Origin: Klebsiella pneumoniae
Lineage (GTDB): Bacteria; Verrucomicrobiota; Verrucomicrobiia; Limisphaerales; SXTU01
Reading direction: 5' to 3'
DNA length: 64,000 bases
NCBI GenBank assembly: GCA_943330855.2
Contig: CALQJI020000018.1
Location: 1 to 64,000 of the forward strand
The notes below the pieces were generated by a model. The model was given only the letters and a program-made list of their open reading frames with translations, was not told the origin of the DNA and did no database searches. A program made the position numbers and the translations under genes. The number at the start of each line of letters is the position of its first letter. Position 1 is the stretch's first letter. Below are positions 32,119-40,158 of this stretch, one piece after another.

Positions 32119-33552
32119 TCAGGTTGGGAGTTCCAGTTGGGAAGCGCCCTTCGGCAGGGCGAAGCACACGAGCGTCGCTTCGCCATCGCGGCACCAGGTG
32201 TTGGGTTGGAGTTTCAGCGGGGTGGCGACTTCGGTGAGTGGCTTGGCGTCGGCAGCGACACGGAGCAGCGGGGGCTTTGGCGCGCGGGCGGCGATGCGCA
32301 GCGTGAAGTCCGGGCAGGCGTAGGGGGCGCGGAGTTTCAGCACGTTGCCGGTGCGCTCAATACGGGTGAGTTCCTTCGCGGCCCAGTAGCGTGAGACTTC
32401 GCTGTTCTTCATCCAGTGCAGGTTGTCGAAGCGCGCGTGCAGGCGCTTCACGACCTCTTGAAGGATTTTGAAGCCGACCTCGTAGCCGTTGAAGTAGATG
32501 CCCGTCCAGTGGCCGAACATCAGGGCCGGCTCGCCCCGCTGGATGACCTCCACCATGCGTCCGCCTTTGCCATCCGCCGTGATGAACTTGTCCGCGCCGC
32601 CGGGGTTCGTGCAGTCCCAGCCGGCGGTCCAGTCGCCCGTGCAGCCGGGCACATAGACCACGCAACGCGGGTCGGGTCCGTCGAGGCCGGCGGCGTTGAG
32701 CACGAGCGGCGCGACGCTCTGGGCGCCCTCGGTGGTGAGGTCGGTGAAGTAGTTTGGAATCTTCGCACCGAACACGTCGCGCACGGCCTGGAAGGTCGCC
32801 AGCGCCATCTGCGGACGCGCCTTCTTGCCGAAGCCGCCGGGCGTGGTGATGCCTTCGCACGGCAGGCCGACCTCCTTCAGGATGCGCAACGCGTAGGCCA
32901 TGTAAGCGGCGATTTCGTCCGCGCTACGGCCCGTGGTCCACTCCCAGTTCTCCATGAACTTCGGCGTCAGCTCCGGGTAGGGATGACCGGTCTTGAGGTC
33001 GATGACGCGCGTGTGCGTGACCATCTCGGGGTGGATGTCCCAGCTCGGCAGCAGCAGCTCGCGGACGAGTTTGATGCTGTCGTCCAGCTCGCGCTTGGAC
33101 CAGCCGGGCAGGCCGCGGTCGAGCCGGCCCACGCACGCGGGATAAGGCACGACGCTGTATTTTCCTTTCACGCCCGCGCCGGCGGCCCACTCGCCGAACT
33201 TGCGCACGAAGCTATCGGGAATCTCCACCGGCCACTCGCGCCAGTTGCGCTGATAGACCCCCTTCGCGCCGAGATAGACCTCGTTGAACTGCGGCATGGC
33301 GAACCGGTTCAAGTTCACCAGACACGTCGAGTCATCAATGATGAGGCCGACGGGCACGCGGCTGCGCGGGTTGATGACCGTGACGCCTTCCGCACGCGGC
33401 GGGCGTTCGCCGGCGACTTGGGCAAGGCTGTCTTCCCCTGTTTGAAGCAGGGTCGCGCCCGCCGCCGCGAGACCGCTGCGTTGGAGAAAGCTCCGGCGCG
33501 AAACCGCTTCCGTGTTCAATCCGTGTTTCATCCGTGGCTCAAAGTAGTTCAT
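32119..33552 (-). CDS. Tat-exported polysaccharide-deacetylase-like protein
   Basis: The 477-aa protein has a twin-arginine signal (AVSRRSFLQRSGLAAAGATL, residues about 16-35). The mature part begins with a NodB-like barrel: VGLIIDDSTCLVNLNRFAMP with paired aspartates, and KGKYSVVPYP. Family identity is not certain and the metal-binding HxxxH was not clearly located. Extra strands close the C-terminus. The first ~14 residues (MNYFEPRMKHGLNTE) are encoded by a TCCGTG-type repeat, so the start at M1 or M8 came from the repeat. The ATG overlaps the stop of the thioesterase gene (ATGA). Confidence 0.65.
   Translation of the reverse strand: MNYFEPRMKHGLNTEAVSRRSFLQRSGLAAAGATLLQTGEDSLAQVAGERPPRAEGVTVINPRSRVPVGLIIDDSTCLVNLNRFAMPQFNEVYLGAKGVYQRNWREWPVEIPDSFVRKFGEWAAGAGVKGKYSVVPYPACVGRLDRGLPGWSKRELDDSIKLVRELLLPSWDIHPEMVTHTRVIDLKTGHPYPELTPKFMENWEWTTGRSADEIAAYMAYALRILKEVGLPCEGITTPGGFGKKARPQMALATFQAVRDVFGAKIPNYFTDLTTEGAQSVAPLVLNAAGLDGPDPRCVVYVPGCTGDWTAGWDCTNPGGADKFITADGKGGRMVEVIQRGEPALMFGHWTGIYFNGYEVGFKILQEVVKRLHARFDNLHWMKNSEVSRYWAAKELTRIERTGNVLKLRAPYACPDFTLRIAARAPKPPLLRVAADAKPLTEVATPLKLQPNTWCRDGEATLVCFALPKGASQLELPT
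33508..33539. repeat. single TCCGTG-type repeat arm overlapping a gene start
   Basis: The plus strand reads TTCCGTGTTCAATCCGTGTT followed by TCATCCGTGGCT: three ATCCGTG-like units at 10-11 bp spacing. It matches the right arms of the elements at 11124-11240 and 31960-32113. No opposing arm was seen. On the minus strand it encodes residues just before the twin-arginine motif of the deacetylase-like protein. Confidence 0.75.
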
Positions 33553-33947
33553 CCGACGGCCTTGCGCGCCACCCGCTTCGCGAAGCTCTCGACGGTGATG
33601 ACGGCGCGTTTGTGCAGGCCGCGTGCGATGACCTCGTGGGCGTCGCGCACCTCGAATTGGAAGTCCACCACCCGGGCTTCGGCACCGATGACGCGCGTGG
33701 TGATGGTCACGGGTTGGCCGAGCGGCGTGGGTGCGAGATGGCGGATTTCAATCTCCGCGCCGACGGTGCGTTCGTTGTCATTGAGGAATGGATACAGCGA
33801 CTCACGCGCGCAGCGCTCGACCAGCGCCACCAGCCGCGGCGTGCTCAACACCGCCGGCATCCCGCCCGTGGCGAAGTCAATGACGTGCTCCTGCGCGACG
33901 ACGAACTTCAGCTCGCCAGCGGTGCCGATGCGGGGCTTCGTTTTCAT
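33549..33947 (-). CDS. hot-dog thioesterase (FlK/4HBT type)
   Basis: The 132-aa protein matches FlK-like acyl-CoA thioesterases: TGGMPAVLSTPRLVALVERC carries the Thr and Glu at the catalytic positions, VGAEIEIRHLAPTPLGQPVT carries the His, and IEFQFEV-like strands (VDFQFEVRDAHEVIARGLHK) complete the hot-dog fold. It would hydrolyse small acyl-CoA esters in the cytosol. It overlaps the deacetylase-like gene by four bases and so is translated together with it; why the two are paired is unclear. Confidence 0.82.
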   Translation of the reverse strand: MKTKPRIGTAGELKFVVAQEHVIDFATGGMPAVLSTPRLVALVERCARESLYPFLNDNERTVGAEIEIRHLAPTPLGQPVTITTRVIGAEARVVDFQFEVRDAHEVIARGLHKRAVITVESFAKRVARKAVG

Positions 33948-33965
33948 GAGTTAGACAATTTCTCC

Positions 33966-34058
33966 ACCGAGGCACAGAGGCCACAGAGAACGGAGACAGG
34001 GGAACAGCCCCACGTTTGACACTGGCTCCCCCCTCTGTGTTCTCTGTGCCTCGGTGGT
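33966..34058. repeat. intergenic palindrome with tandem arms (CTCTGTG type)
   Basis: ACCGAGGCACAGAGGCCACA-GAGAAC (33966-33991) faces CTCTGTGTTCTCTGTGCCTC-GGTGGT (34033-34058). The arms consist of CTCTGTG-like units at about 9-bp spacing and can pair over about 20 bases. The element fills the gap between the rbsD/fucU and thioesterase genes (both minus), and may act as a terminator or a processing hairpin. Confidence 0.8.
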
Positions 34059-34064
34059 TCAAAA

Positions 34065-34511
34065 CTAGTTCGTCCGGCAGCCCAGCGTGAGCAGCACGTT
34101 CGCCCAGAGCGCCTGGTCGCCGGTCTGGATGGTGAGCACATGGTCGGGCGACTCGACGTGTTTGTAAAAATCCCACTTGGAGATGGGGTCGATGGTCGCG
34201 GTGAGGCCAGCCTCCTGCGCGATGATGCGAAACTCGGCCCACGCGGGCGGCTCGCCGAACTTAGCGTAACTGTCGTCGGCGGGGATGCCCATCGTGTTCA
34301 CGAAGTCCACCGGCACGGCGCTCAGGAGCGCGCGGAGCACCTGCGCCACCGTCACGCAACCGGGCGCGAGGTTCAGGCAGACCAGTTCGGCGTTCGGCCC
34401 CTTCTTGGTCGAGGCCGGGTAGTTGCCGTCGGCGATGAGAATCTTCGCGTGGTGGCCGGCCTGCGCACAGATGCGGAGGATGTCCGGGTGAAGTAATTGC
34501 GTTTTAAGCAT
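34065..34511 (-). CDS. RbsD/FucU-family sugar mutarotase
   Basis: The 148-aa protein carries the family signature HPDILRICAQAGHHAKILIA-DGNYP, with the catalytic His and Asp, and PVDFVNTMG plus a closing FYKHVESPDHVLTIQTGD. RbsD (D-ribose pyranase) and FucU (L-fucose mutarotase) interconvert sugar anomers; the length fits FucU better. It starts within the 3' end of folA (8-bp overlap), so it is the last gene of an amidase-folA-rbsD/fucU operon. Confidence 0.88.
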   Translation of the reverse strand: MLKTQLLHPDILRICAQAGHHAKILIADGNYPASTKKGPNAELVCLNLAPGCVTVAQVLRALLSAVPVDFVNTMGIPADDSYAKFGEPPAWAEFRIIAQEAGLTATIDPISKWDFYKHVESPDHVLTIQTGDQALWANVLLTLGCRTN

Positions 34512-35022
34512 GGGAAAGTTTGGTCAAGCCGGCGGCTGGCTGCACGTCAGAAAACGTCAAGCCGCGATGCCGATAGTGCAGAATCTTGAACTCCGGCGTG
34601 TCGCGCAGTTCGGCGACGAGTTCAAAGCGATCCTCGAACGCGGGGAAGAAGGCGTCGCCAGACACCTCGCGTTTCACCAGCGTCAGGAACAGGTCCGAGC
34701 AGAGCGGGAGGGCTTGTGTGTAAATCTGTGCGCCCCCGCAGATGAACGCTTGGCGGTCGCCAGTCAGCGCCGCAGCAGCGTCAAGACTCGCGACCGTCTG
34801 CACGCCGGGATGGCTCCAGTCCGTGCGACTCAAGACGAGGGTTTCCCGCCCTGGCAGCGGTCGGCCAATGGACTCGAATGTTTTGCGCCCCATCACGAGC
34901 ACGTGGCCGAGCGTCGTGGCCTTGAACCATTTGAAGTCCTCCGGCAGGTGCCACGGGATTTGGTTCCCGTCGCCGATGACGCGGTTGAGCGACATCGCGG
35001 CGATGGCTTTGCAATGCTTCAT
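34504..35022 (-). CDS. folA: dihydrofolate reductase
   Basis: The 172-aa enzyme reduces dihydrofolate to tetrahydrofolate. Visible marks: AIAAMSLNRVIGDGNQIPWH-LPEDFKWFK with the W-x-L-P-E-D substrate motif, LVMGRKTFESIGRPLPGR for NADPH, AFICGGAQIYTQAL and the later ITLVKREV-like strand. The ATG at 35022 overlaps the stop of the amidase gene (ATGA); a longer frame upstream reads out of the amidase end and is rejected. No thymidylate synthase gene is adjacent. Confidence 0.95.
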   Translation of the reverse strand: MKHCKAIAAMSLNRVIGDGNQIPWHLPEDFKWFKATTLGHVLVMGRKTFESIGRPLPGRETLVLSRTDWSHPGVQTVASLDAAAALTGDRQAFICGGAQIYTQALPLCSDLFLTLVKREVSGDAFFPAFEDRFELVAELRDTPEFKILHYRHRGLTFSDVQPAAGLTKLSHA

Positions 35023-36032
35023 CGCAACAGCTTCTTCGCGTCGCCGATGACGCGCTCCCACTGGAACGCCGGGCCGGGGTCCACCTTGTTCGACTGGATG
35101 TGGTAGTGGCCGAGCACGCCGCGGAACTGGTTCAACTCGTCATCCGGAAGCTTGCGCGGGATGAGCTGGCCGCTCGCGTCTTTCGGGTAGTCGCAGCGGA
35201 GGTTGGGAAACACCTTGCAGAGTGTGGCGGTGAGCTTCGTGAGCGCGGCGTATTGCTCGGGCGTGAAGTCGTATTGTTGCAATGGCCGGCCTTGCACAGG
35301 GCCGACGACCAGCTCTTTCCGCGCGGGGCGTGCGACGAAGTTCGGGGTGAGGATGCCGCTCTCGCCGAGTCGCGCGGGCACGACCACGCGCGGCCAGCCG
35401 GTGTCGTCGCGCTGATACCACTCCTCGAACATCTTCTGCTGACCTGGTGCGAACGCGCCAATGTTTGTGATTTCGATGCCGATGCTGCGGGTGTTCGAGG
35501 TCGTGGCGTGCCACGCGCGCTCCTTGAGATCGAGCGTCTGGTAAATCGTCCCGTCGAGATCGAGCATGAAGTGGACACTCAAACAGCGGTGGTCGTGCAG
35601 CACCTTGAAGCACTGGCGGCTCGTGCCAGTTGCGTCGAAGTGCAGGACGAACTGATCCACCTTTTCGCGCAGCAACGGCAAATCCCAGCCCCCGCCGCGC
35701 ACGCGTTCTACCTGGGCCTCGGTGAGGCCGTCCTTGCGCAGCCCGTAGCGGTTCGGCGTCTTGAGCGCAGCCACGGCCACATTGGAGGTTTCCCACGAAG
35801 ATTGGTCGAACGGCGCGAAGCGGCGCTCGGTGCGGTAGGCATCGTAGCCGTGCGGATCCAGCCAGGTGACCACGCGTGTGCCGGTGTGGAAGAGTTGGCC
35901 GGCGACGATGATTTCGTCCCCCTGCCGCTTCAGCAGCGCGCCGGGTTGAGGCGTGGTGCAACCGGCGAGCAAGCCCATCAGCCCCGCCAGCATGGGCAGC
36001 CAGCCGCGTAACGGAGTGAAAGGGTGAGCCAT
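35019..36032 (-). CDS. N-acetylmuramoyl-L-alanine amidase (AmpD/Amidase_2 type), lipoprotein
   Basis: The 337-aa protein has a lipoprotein signal (LMGLLAGC, Cys at about residue 25), so it should sit in a membrane facing the periplasm. The Amidase_2 domain shows a first zinc-ligand region QFVLHFDATGTSRQCFKVLH, SVHFMLDLDGTIYQTLDLKE, RAWHATTSNTRSIGIEITNI and the C-terminal GHYHIQSNKVDPGPAFQW (His and Asp ligands). It cleaves the amide between muramic acid and peptide stems. It heads the operon with folA and rbsD/fucU. Confidence 0.9.
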   Translation of the reverse strand: MAHPFTPLRGWLPMLAGLMGLLAGCTTPQPGALLKRQGDEIIVAGQLFHTGTRVVTWLDPHGYDAYRTERRFAPFDQSSWETSNVAVAALKTPNRYGLRKDGLTEAQVERVRGGGWDLPLLREKVDQFVLHFDATGTSRQCFKVLHDHRCLSVHFMLDLDGTIYQTLDLKERAWHATTSNTRSIGIEITNIGAFAPGQQKMFEEWYQRDDTGWPRVVVPARLGESGILTPNFVARPARKELVVGPVQGRPLQQYDFTPEQYAALTKLTATLCKVFPNLRCDYPKDASGQLIPRKLPDDELNQFRGVLGHYHIQSNKVDPGPAFQWERVIGDAKKLLR

Positions 36033-36060
36033 GCGAGCGAAGCGGGCTGGGGTCGCGAAG

Positions 36061-37848
36061 TTATTTCTTCAACCCCGCCGGCACGGGCAGGAAGCTCTTG
36101 AAGCTGATACCTTCGGGCGTGCCGGTCGTGGCCTGCACGGTGAATCCGAAATACTTCGAGATCGCCCCGAACTCCGGCAGTAGTGAGAAGTCCACCAGTT
36201 CTTGCGCTGACTTCAGCGCGGGGATGTTCGCGCCGGGCACCGGTAGTGCGAGCATCTGATCGAGCGCCTGCGGGTCTTTCTTCAACAGCTCAAACAGGAG
36301 GCGCAGCGTCTCGGTCTGGTTGTCATAGGAAAACCACCCGGTGTTGAAGCCCCCGACGTTTTGTGCGGCGTCGGCGAGGCCGGGCACGTCGCTCAAAGGC
36401 TTACCCTTCGCGTCCGCACCGCGCAGCAACTCCTCCAGCAGCGCCGCGTCAGTCGACATCGCCAGATACCCGCCGGAGGTGGAGGCGCTCATTTGCCCCT
36501 TCTGGCCCGGCGCCGCGCCGAGTCCCGGCAAGAGTTGGAAGGTGTAAACTTTCCGGCCCAGAAATTCCCGTTCCGTCGGCGGCACCGGGCTGACGGTGCG
36601 CACCGCCTGCAAGAGCGCCTCTGGCTTCGGTGAGCCGACGAGATAGAGCATCGGCGGAGATTTCAAGTCGGCCAGCGCCGTCCCGCGCGGTGCTTTTTGC
36701 ACGGTGACAAAGTCCGATCCCAGATTGCCGAAGACTTGTTTACGCAGGTCGAAGTTGGGGTCTTTGTCCTTACCGACGCTCTCCAACATGATTGTGGCCA
36801 TCCCTGCCAACTGCGGATTCAAGTCGGTGAGGACGCGTTCGAGTGCGGCGAAGGCCTTCTGTCCATCCACGCGGACGCGCGTGAATTTCGTCGTGTCGCC
36901 ACCTACCGAGGGCATTGGCGCGGCTTCGTTCGGCTCCGGCGTGAGGATGGCGAGGAGGCCCTTGCGCTTGGCTTGCGGCGACTGGATGAAGAACTCGACG
37001 TGTGTCCCCTCGCTCGCCCCGCGCGCGGCCAATGCCAGGCCTTCCACGCTGCCGAGACCGACTGCATCGAGGATGCGCGCGGGTGCAACGCCCAGCGGGT
37101 TGTCCTGCGCGCCTGCGGGCAGTTTTGCCAGCACGCCGCTCAACGCCTTCACGTTGATCCAAGCGAACGCGTGAGCGTCGCGGCCCACCGTGCTGCGCGC
37201 TCGCTCGAACTCCGGCGTCCCGTCTAGCCCCGCTCCCGCACCGGCTAGTCGGGCGAGCACCTGGTCGAGCGCCTTCGTGCTCTCGCTGATGAGGAGCAGC
37301 GAGCCTGACTGACCGGTGTAAGGCTTAAGTTTTTTGGACGACTCCTGCTCGGTCGCGCGAGAAAACTGCACGCCCCGCACCGTCTCGCGCTGAATCGTCT
37401 TGCCCGCGCTGGTGTCGTTCTTCTCGCACTTGTCGAGGAAGGCACGGAGCTGCTTGGCCTTATCCTTCACATCAATGAGCGCCACCAGATCCGGCCCGGA
37501 GTTGGGTTCGCCCTGCCACTCGTTGCGGATGACCGCCAGCGTGACCTGTCCGCCAATGAGCGGCTTGAACTCCGCCCACTCGGTCGCAAAATTCTTGTCC
37601 TCCTGCCCGATGAGTTCCCCCAGCTTGCGCTCGAACTTCTCGGCGAAGGGCTTCATCGCGGGGTCGCGCCAAAGCTGGGCGAGTGAGAAATCCTTCGCGG
37701 CGGCGGTGGCCTTGTCCCAGTCCGGGACGGTCAGCACCGCGAGTGTGTCGGCAGGTAGGAGCTTCTCGGCCGGCGGGACGGCGGCAGTGCCCGGAAGCGC
37801 CAGCGCGAAGGCGGCGAAGAGGCGGGCGAACAGTGGGGTGAGCTTCAT
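36061..37848 (-). CDS. large exported protein of unknown function (DUF3352-like)
   Basis: The 595-aa protein has a signal peptide (MKLTPLFARLFAAFALALPG, cleavage after AA near residue 23). The mature part begins PPAEKLLPADTLAVLTVPDW, followed by mixed strands and helices and internally repeated ALDQVLARLAGAG/LLEELLRGADAKG-type helices. This PADT-..-VPDW start is common to Planctomycete/Verrucomicrobia DUF3352-like periplasmic proteins. No catalytic residues are evident. The open frame extends upstream to 38280, but that part lacks a signal peptide and overlaps the divergent promoter region, so the ATG at 37848 is preferred. Confidence 0.75.
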   Translation of the reverse strand: MKLTPLFARLFAAFALALPGTAAVPPAEKLLPADTLAVLTVPDWDKATAAAKDFSLAQLWRDPAMKPFAEKFERKLGELIGQEDKNFATEWAEFKPLIGGQVTLAVIRNEWQGEPNSGPDLVALIDVKDKAKQLRAFLDKCEKNDTSAGKTIQRETVRGVQFSRATEQESSKKLKPYTGQSGSLLLISESTKALDQVLARLAGAGAGLDGTPEFERARSTVGRDAHAFAWINVKALSGVLAKLPAGAQDNPLGVAPARILDAVGLGSVEGLALAARGASEGTHVEFFIQSPQAKRKGLLAILTPEPNEAAPMPSVGGDTTKFTRVRVDGQKAFAALERVLTDLNPQLAGMATIMLESVGKDKDPNFDLRKQVFGNLGSDFVTVQKAPRGTALADLKSPPMLYLVGSPKPEALLQAVRTVSPVPPTEREFLGRKVYTFQLLPGLGAAPGQKGQMSASTSGGYLAMSTDAALLEELLRGADAKGKPLSDVPGLADAAQNVGGFNTGWFSYDNQTETLRLLFELLKKDPQALDQMLALPVPGANIPALKSAQELVDFSLLPEFGAISKYFGFTVQATTGTPEGISFKSFLPVPAGLKK

Positions 37849-38122
37849 GGCGGATTGGCTGTGGGTTTGTCCGGCGGTCGAGGAGAGAACTGGTGAGCGG
37901 AAAGTTGTTAGAATTGTTGTCTGCCTGGCGGGGTTTGTAGGGGGAAGGCAGCCGATTGGCAAGCCGCGCGGCAATGGTGCGGTAACGAAAGCGCGTTCGA
38001 GTTTCCAGCACCAGAGCTGGCCCATTCCCCGGGCCCGATTCGACTCATTGAATTCCGTCGGCGCTTCACTCAATCTCCGTCTCCGACAAGCGTTTAAAAT
38101 TCGTTCTGCACCGTTCAAAACC

Positions 38123-38971
38123 ATGAGCCAATCGATGAGAGCCATCCGCACGTTCGTCCGCAGTTCGTGGATCGGCCGCCTCCTGCTCCTCCCGTTGCGA
38201 CTCAAGATGGCGCTGGGCGAGACGCTGCTGCCAGTCGGGCGCTCCGTCGCATGGACAGTCCGGTCCCGCGAGCACCACAACTTTACCTACGAACTGGATG
38301 CGCTCAACGTCCGGTATCTCATCTCCTTCGTCGCCGTGGTCACCGGCCAGAGCTACGCAACGGTGGAAAAGTATGTCCGTGAAATCGAGCAGGACAACGA
38401 GCTGCGGCGCCGCATCGTCCGCTGGAGCCAGCAAGCCAAGGAGAAATATGTGACCGACCCGGAAGCCCGCTTCGGACGGCGCATCGGTTGGTATGCCTTC
38501 GTGCGCGCCACCAAGCCGCGCCTCTGTGTGGAGACCGGCACGGACAAAGGGCTGGGCACCTGCGTCATCGCCGCCGCACTGATGCGCAATGCGCAGGAAG
38601 GCTTTCCCGGCACGGTATTGGGAATGGACTTGAATCCGAACGCCGGCTTTCTCCTCCAGCCACCCTACGATCAGTTCGGCAAGCTGGTCGTGGGCGACTC
38701 CCATCAGTCCATCCAGGCACTGCGCGAGCCGGTGGATTTTTTCATCCATGACAGCGACCACACGCCGGAGCACGAAGCTGCCGAGTTCGCTCTCATCGAA
38801 TCGAAACTCTCCCCCACCGCGTTGGTTCTGACCGACAACGCTGAGAAGACCGACAAGTTGCTGGCCTTCGCGCTGAAAACCGGGCGGCAGTTTTTGTTCT
38901 TCACCGAGAAATCTGCCAGCCACTGGTGCCAGCCCGGCGGCATCGGCGTGGCCTACCGACAGCCCAAGTGA
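38123..38971 (+). CDS. class I SAM-dependent methyltransferase (Methyltransf_24 type)
   Basis: The 282-aa protein has a helical N-terminus and a Rossmann core: RLCVETGTDKGLGTCVIAAA (motif I, acidic E plus G-x-x-x-G), TVLGMDLNPNAG (motif II) and VDFFIHDSDHTPEHEAAEFA (motif III with HDSDH). Such enzymes often methylate sugars or surface polymers (cephalosporin hydroxylase/macrocin O-methyltransferase-like). It diverges from the 595-aa exported protein gene. The start at 38123 follows a gap with no competing coding potential. Confidence 0.82.
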   Translation: MSQSMRAIRTFVRSSWIGRLLLLPLRLKMALGETLLPVGRSVAWTVRSREHHNFTYELDALNVRYLISFVAVVTGQSYATVEKYVREIEQDNELRRRIVRWSQQAKEKYVTDPEARFGRRIGWYAFVRATKPRLCVETGTDKGLGTCVIAAALMRNAQEGFPGTVLGMDLNPNAGFLLQPPYDQFGKLVVGDSHQSIQALREPVDFFIHDSDHTPEHEAAEFALIESKLSPTALVLTDNAEKTDKLLAFALKTGRQFLFFTEKSASHWCQPGGIGVAYRQPK

Positions 38972-38987
38972 TCTAGCCGGGGCGCTG

Positions 38988-39084
38988 GCGTCCTGCCCGC
39001 AGCAGTCGCTGCGAAGCCTGTGGGCTGTGAACTCTCACGGTCTCTCGCGAATCACCCGCTACGGCCTGGAAGTCCACACTCCGG
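38988..39084. repeat. dispersed ~95-bp repeat, copy B
   Basis: Copy B of the repeat at 19019-19111, in the same orientation, with blocks GCGAAGCCTGTGGGCTGTGA and TACGGCCTGGAA. It lies between the methyltransferase and dapF genes. Open frame dapF could extend through it upstream, but the family start is downstream. Confidence 0.55.
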
Positions 39085-39143
39085 GTCGGTCTTTCCCGCT
39101 TTGCCGCTTGCGCCACACCTTCATCTCGCTACCGTCCCGCGCC

Positions 39144-39953
39144 ATGCTTTTAGAAGTTACGAAGATGAACGGTGCGGGCAATGACTTCATCCTGGCCGAC
39201 AACCGCGCCGGGAACGTCCACCTCACCCCGGAACAGGTCACGCACTTGTGCCATCGCCAGCGCGGTATTGGCGCGGACGGGCTCATGCTGCTGGTGCCGT
39301 GTGCGTCGGGGAAGGCGGACTGGGCGTGGGAGTTTTGGAACAGCGACGGCAGCCGCGCGGAGATGTGCGGCAACGGCGCGCGTTGCTTTGCCCGCTACAT
39401 CCAGCGGCTCACGGGTGCGACCGGCAGCGTGGCCTTCGAGACGGTTGCCGGCGTCATCACCGCCAGTTTCCAGGGCGAGCGCGTGACGGTGAACCTCACG
39501 CCGCCACAGAGTTTGCGGCTCAACGAGCAAGTCCCGCTCGCCATCGGTCCCACCGGGATCCACTCGCTCAACACCGGCGTCCCGCACGCCGTAATCTTCG
39601 TGCCCGATGCCGACCAGGCGATGGTGAATCAAATCGGGGCCGAGGTCCGCTACCACGCGCACTTCAAGCCCAAGGGCACGAACGTGAACTTCGCGCAGGT
39701 GCTCGGGCCGAATCACATTCGCGTCCGCACCTACGAGCGCGGCGTGGAGGGCGAGACGCTCGCCTGCGGCACCGGCGTGAGCGCGGCGGCGATGATTGCG
39801 TCGCGCGTGCACGGCTTCACCTCGCCGGTGAAGGTGCTCGTGCAGGGTGGCGACACCTTGGAAGTCAGCTTCCAGTCGAGCGGCGAAGGCTTCGCCGACG
39901 TGCGGCTGAACGGCCCGGCGGACTTCTCATTCACGGGCGAAGTGGAAGTCTGA
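39144..39953 (+). CDS. dapF: diaminopimelate epimerase
   Basis: The 269-aa enzyme interconverts LL- and meso-diaminopimelate for lysine and peptidoglycan synthesis. It starts MLLEVTKMNGAGNDFILADN as in the family. Both catalytic cysteines are present: SRAEMCGNGARCFARY and GETLACGTGVSAAAMIA. SLNTGVPHAVIFV carries the substrate-binding N-T-G-x-P-H. Upstream in-frame codons to 39027 read a dispersed repeat and are excluded. No other dap or lys gene is close. Confidence 0.97.
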   Translation: MLLEVTKMNGAGNDFILADNRAGNVHLTPEQVTHLCHRQRGIGADGLMLLVPCASGKADWAWEFWNSDGSRAEMCGNGARCFARYIQRLTGATGSVAFETVAGVITASFQGERVTVNLTPPQSLRLNEQVPLAIGPTGIHSLNTGVPHAVIFVPDADQAMVNQIGAEVRYHAHFKPKGTNVNFAQVLGPNHIRVRTYERGVEGETLACGTGVSAAAMIASRVHGFTSPVKVLVQGGDTLEVSFQSSGEGFADVRLNGPADFSFTGEVEV

Positions 39954-39960
39954 CACCAGT

Positions 39961-40136
39961 CCCCGAATCAATTCGGGGAGAGGTGCCAAACGGACGCCAC
40001 AGCGCACGCCTTCTCCCTTCCTCGGAGGAGGGGAGAAGGTGGCCGCAGGCCGGATGAGGGGTGGGGCCACTTGCGCCGACGCCCGCAACCCCTCACCCCG
40101 GCCCTCTCCCCTCATCCGATGAAGGGGGAGGGAGTC
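39961..40136. repeat. composite palindromic repeat after dapF
   Basis: A perfect hairpin CCCCGAATCAATTCGGGG lies at 39961-39978, eight bases past the dapF stop. It is followed by the CTTCTCCCTTCCTCGGAGGA...GGTGGCCGCAGGCCGGATGA repeat (from about 40009) and its inverted partner CCCCTCACCCCGGCCCTCTC. The family is the one seen at 23804-24013 and within addA. Located between convergent genes, it may terminate both. Confidence 0.75.
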
Positions 40137-40158
40137 GGAGCGCGCGTCGTGTTCCACC

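Noticed and set aside
35023..35061. N-terminal extension of dihydrofolate reductase
   Set aside because: The added residues (MGARHRRREEAVA) are read from the 3' end of the amidase gene, and the ATG at 35022 gives the family start with an ATGA overlap.
37849..38280. N-terminal extension of the 595-aa exported protein
   Set aside because: It has no signal sequence, and it would put the Sec signal in mid-protein and overlap the divergent methyltransferase gene.
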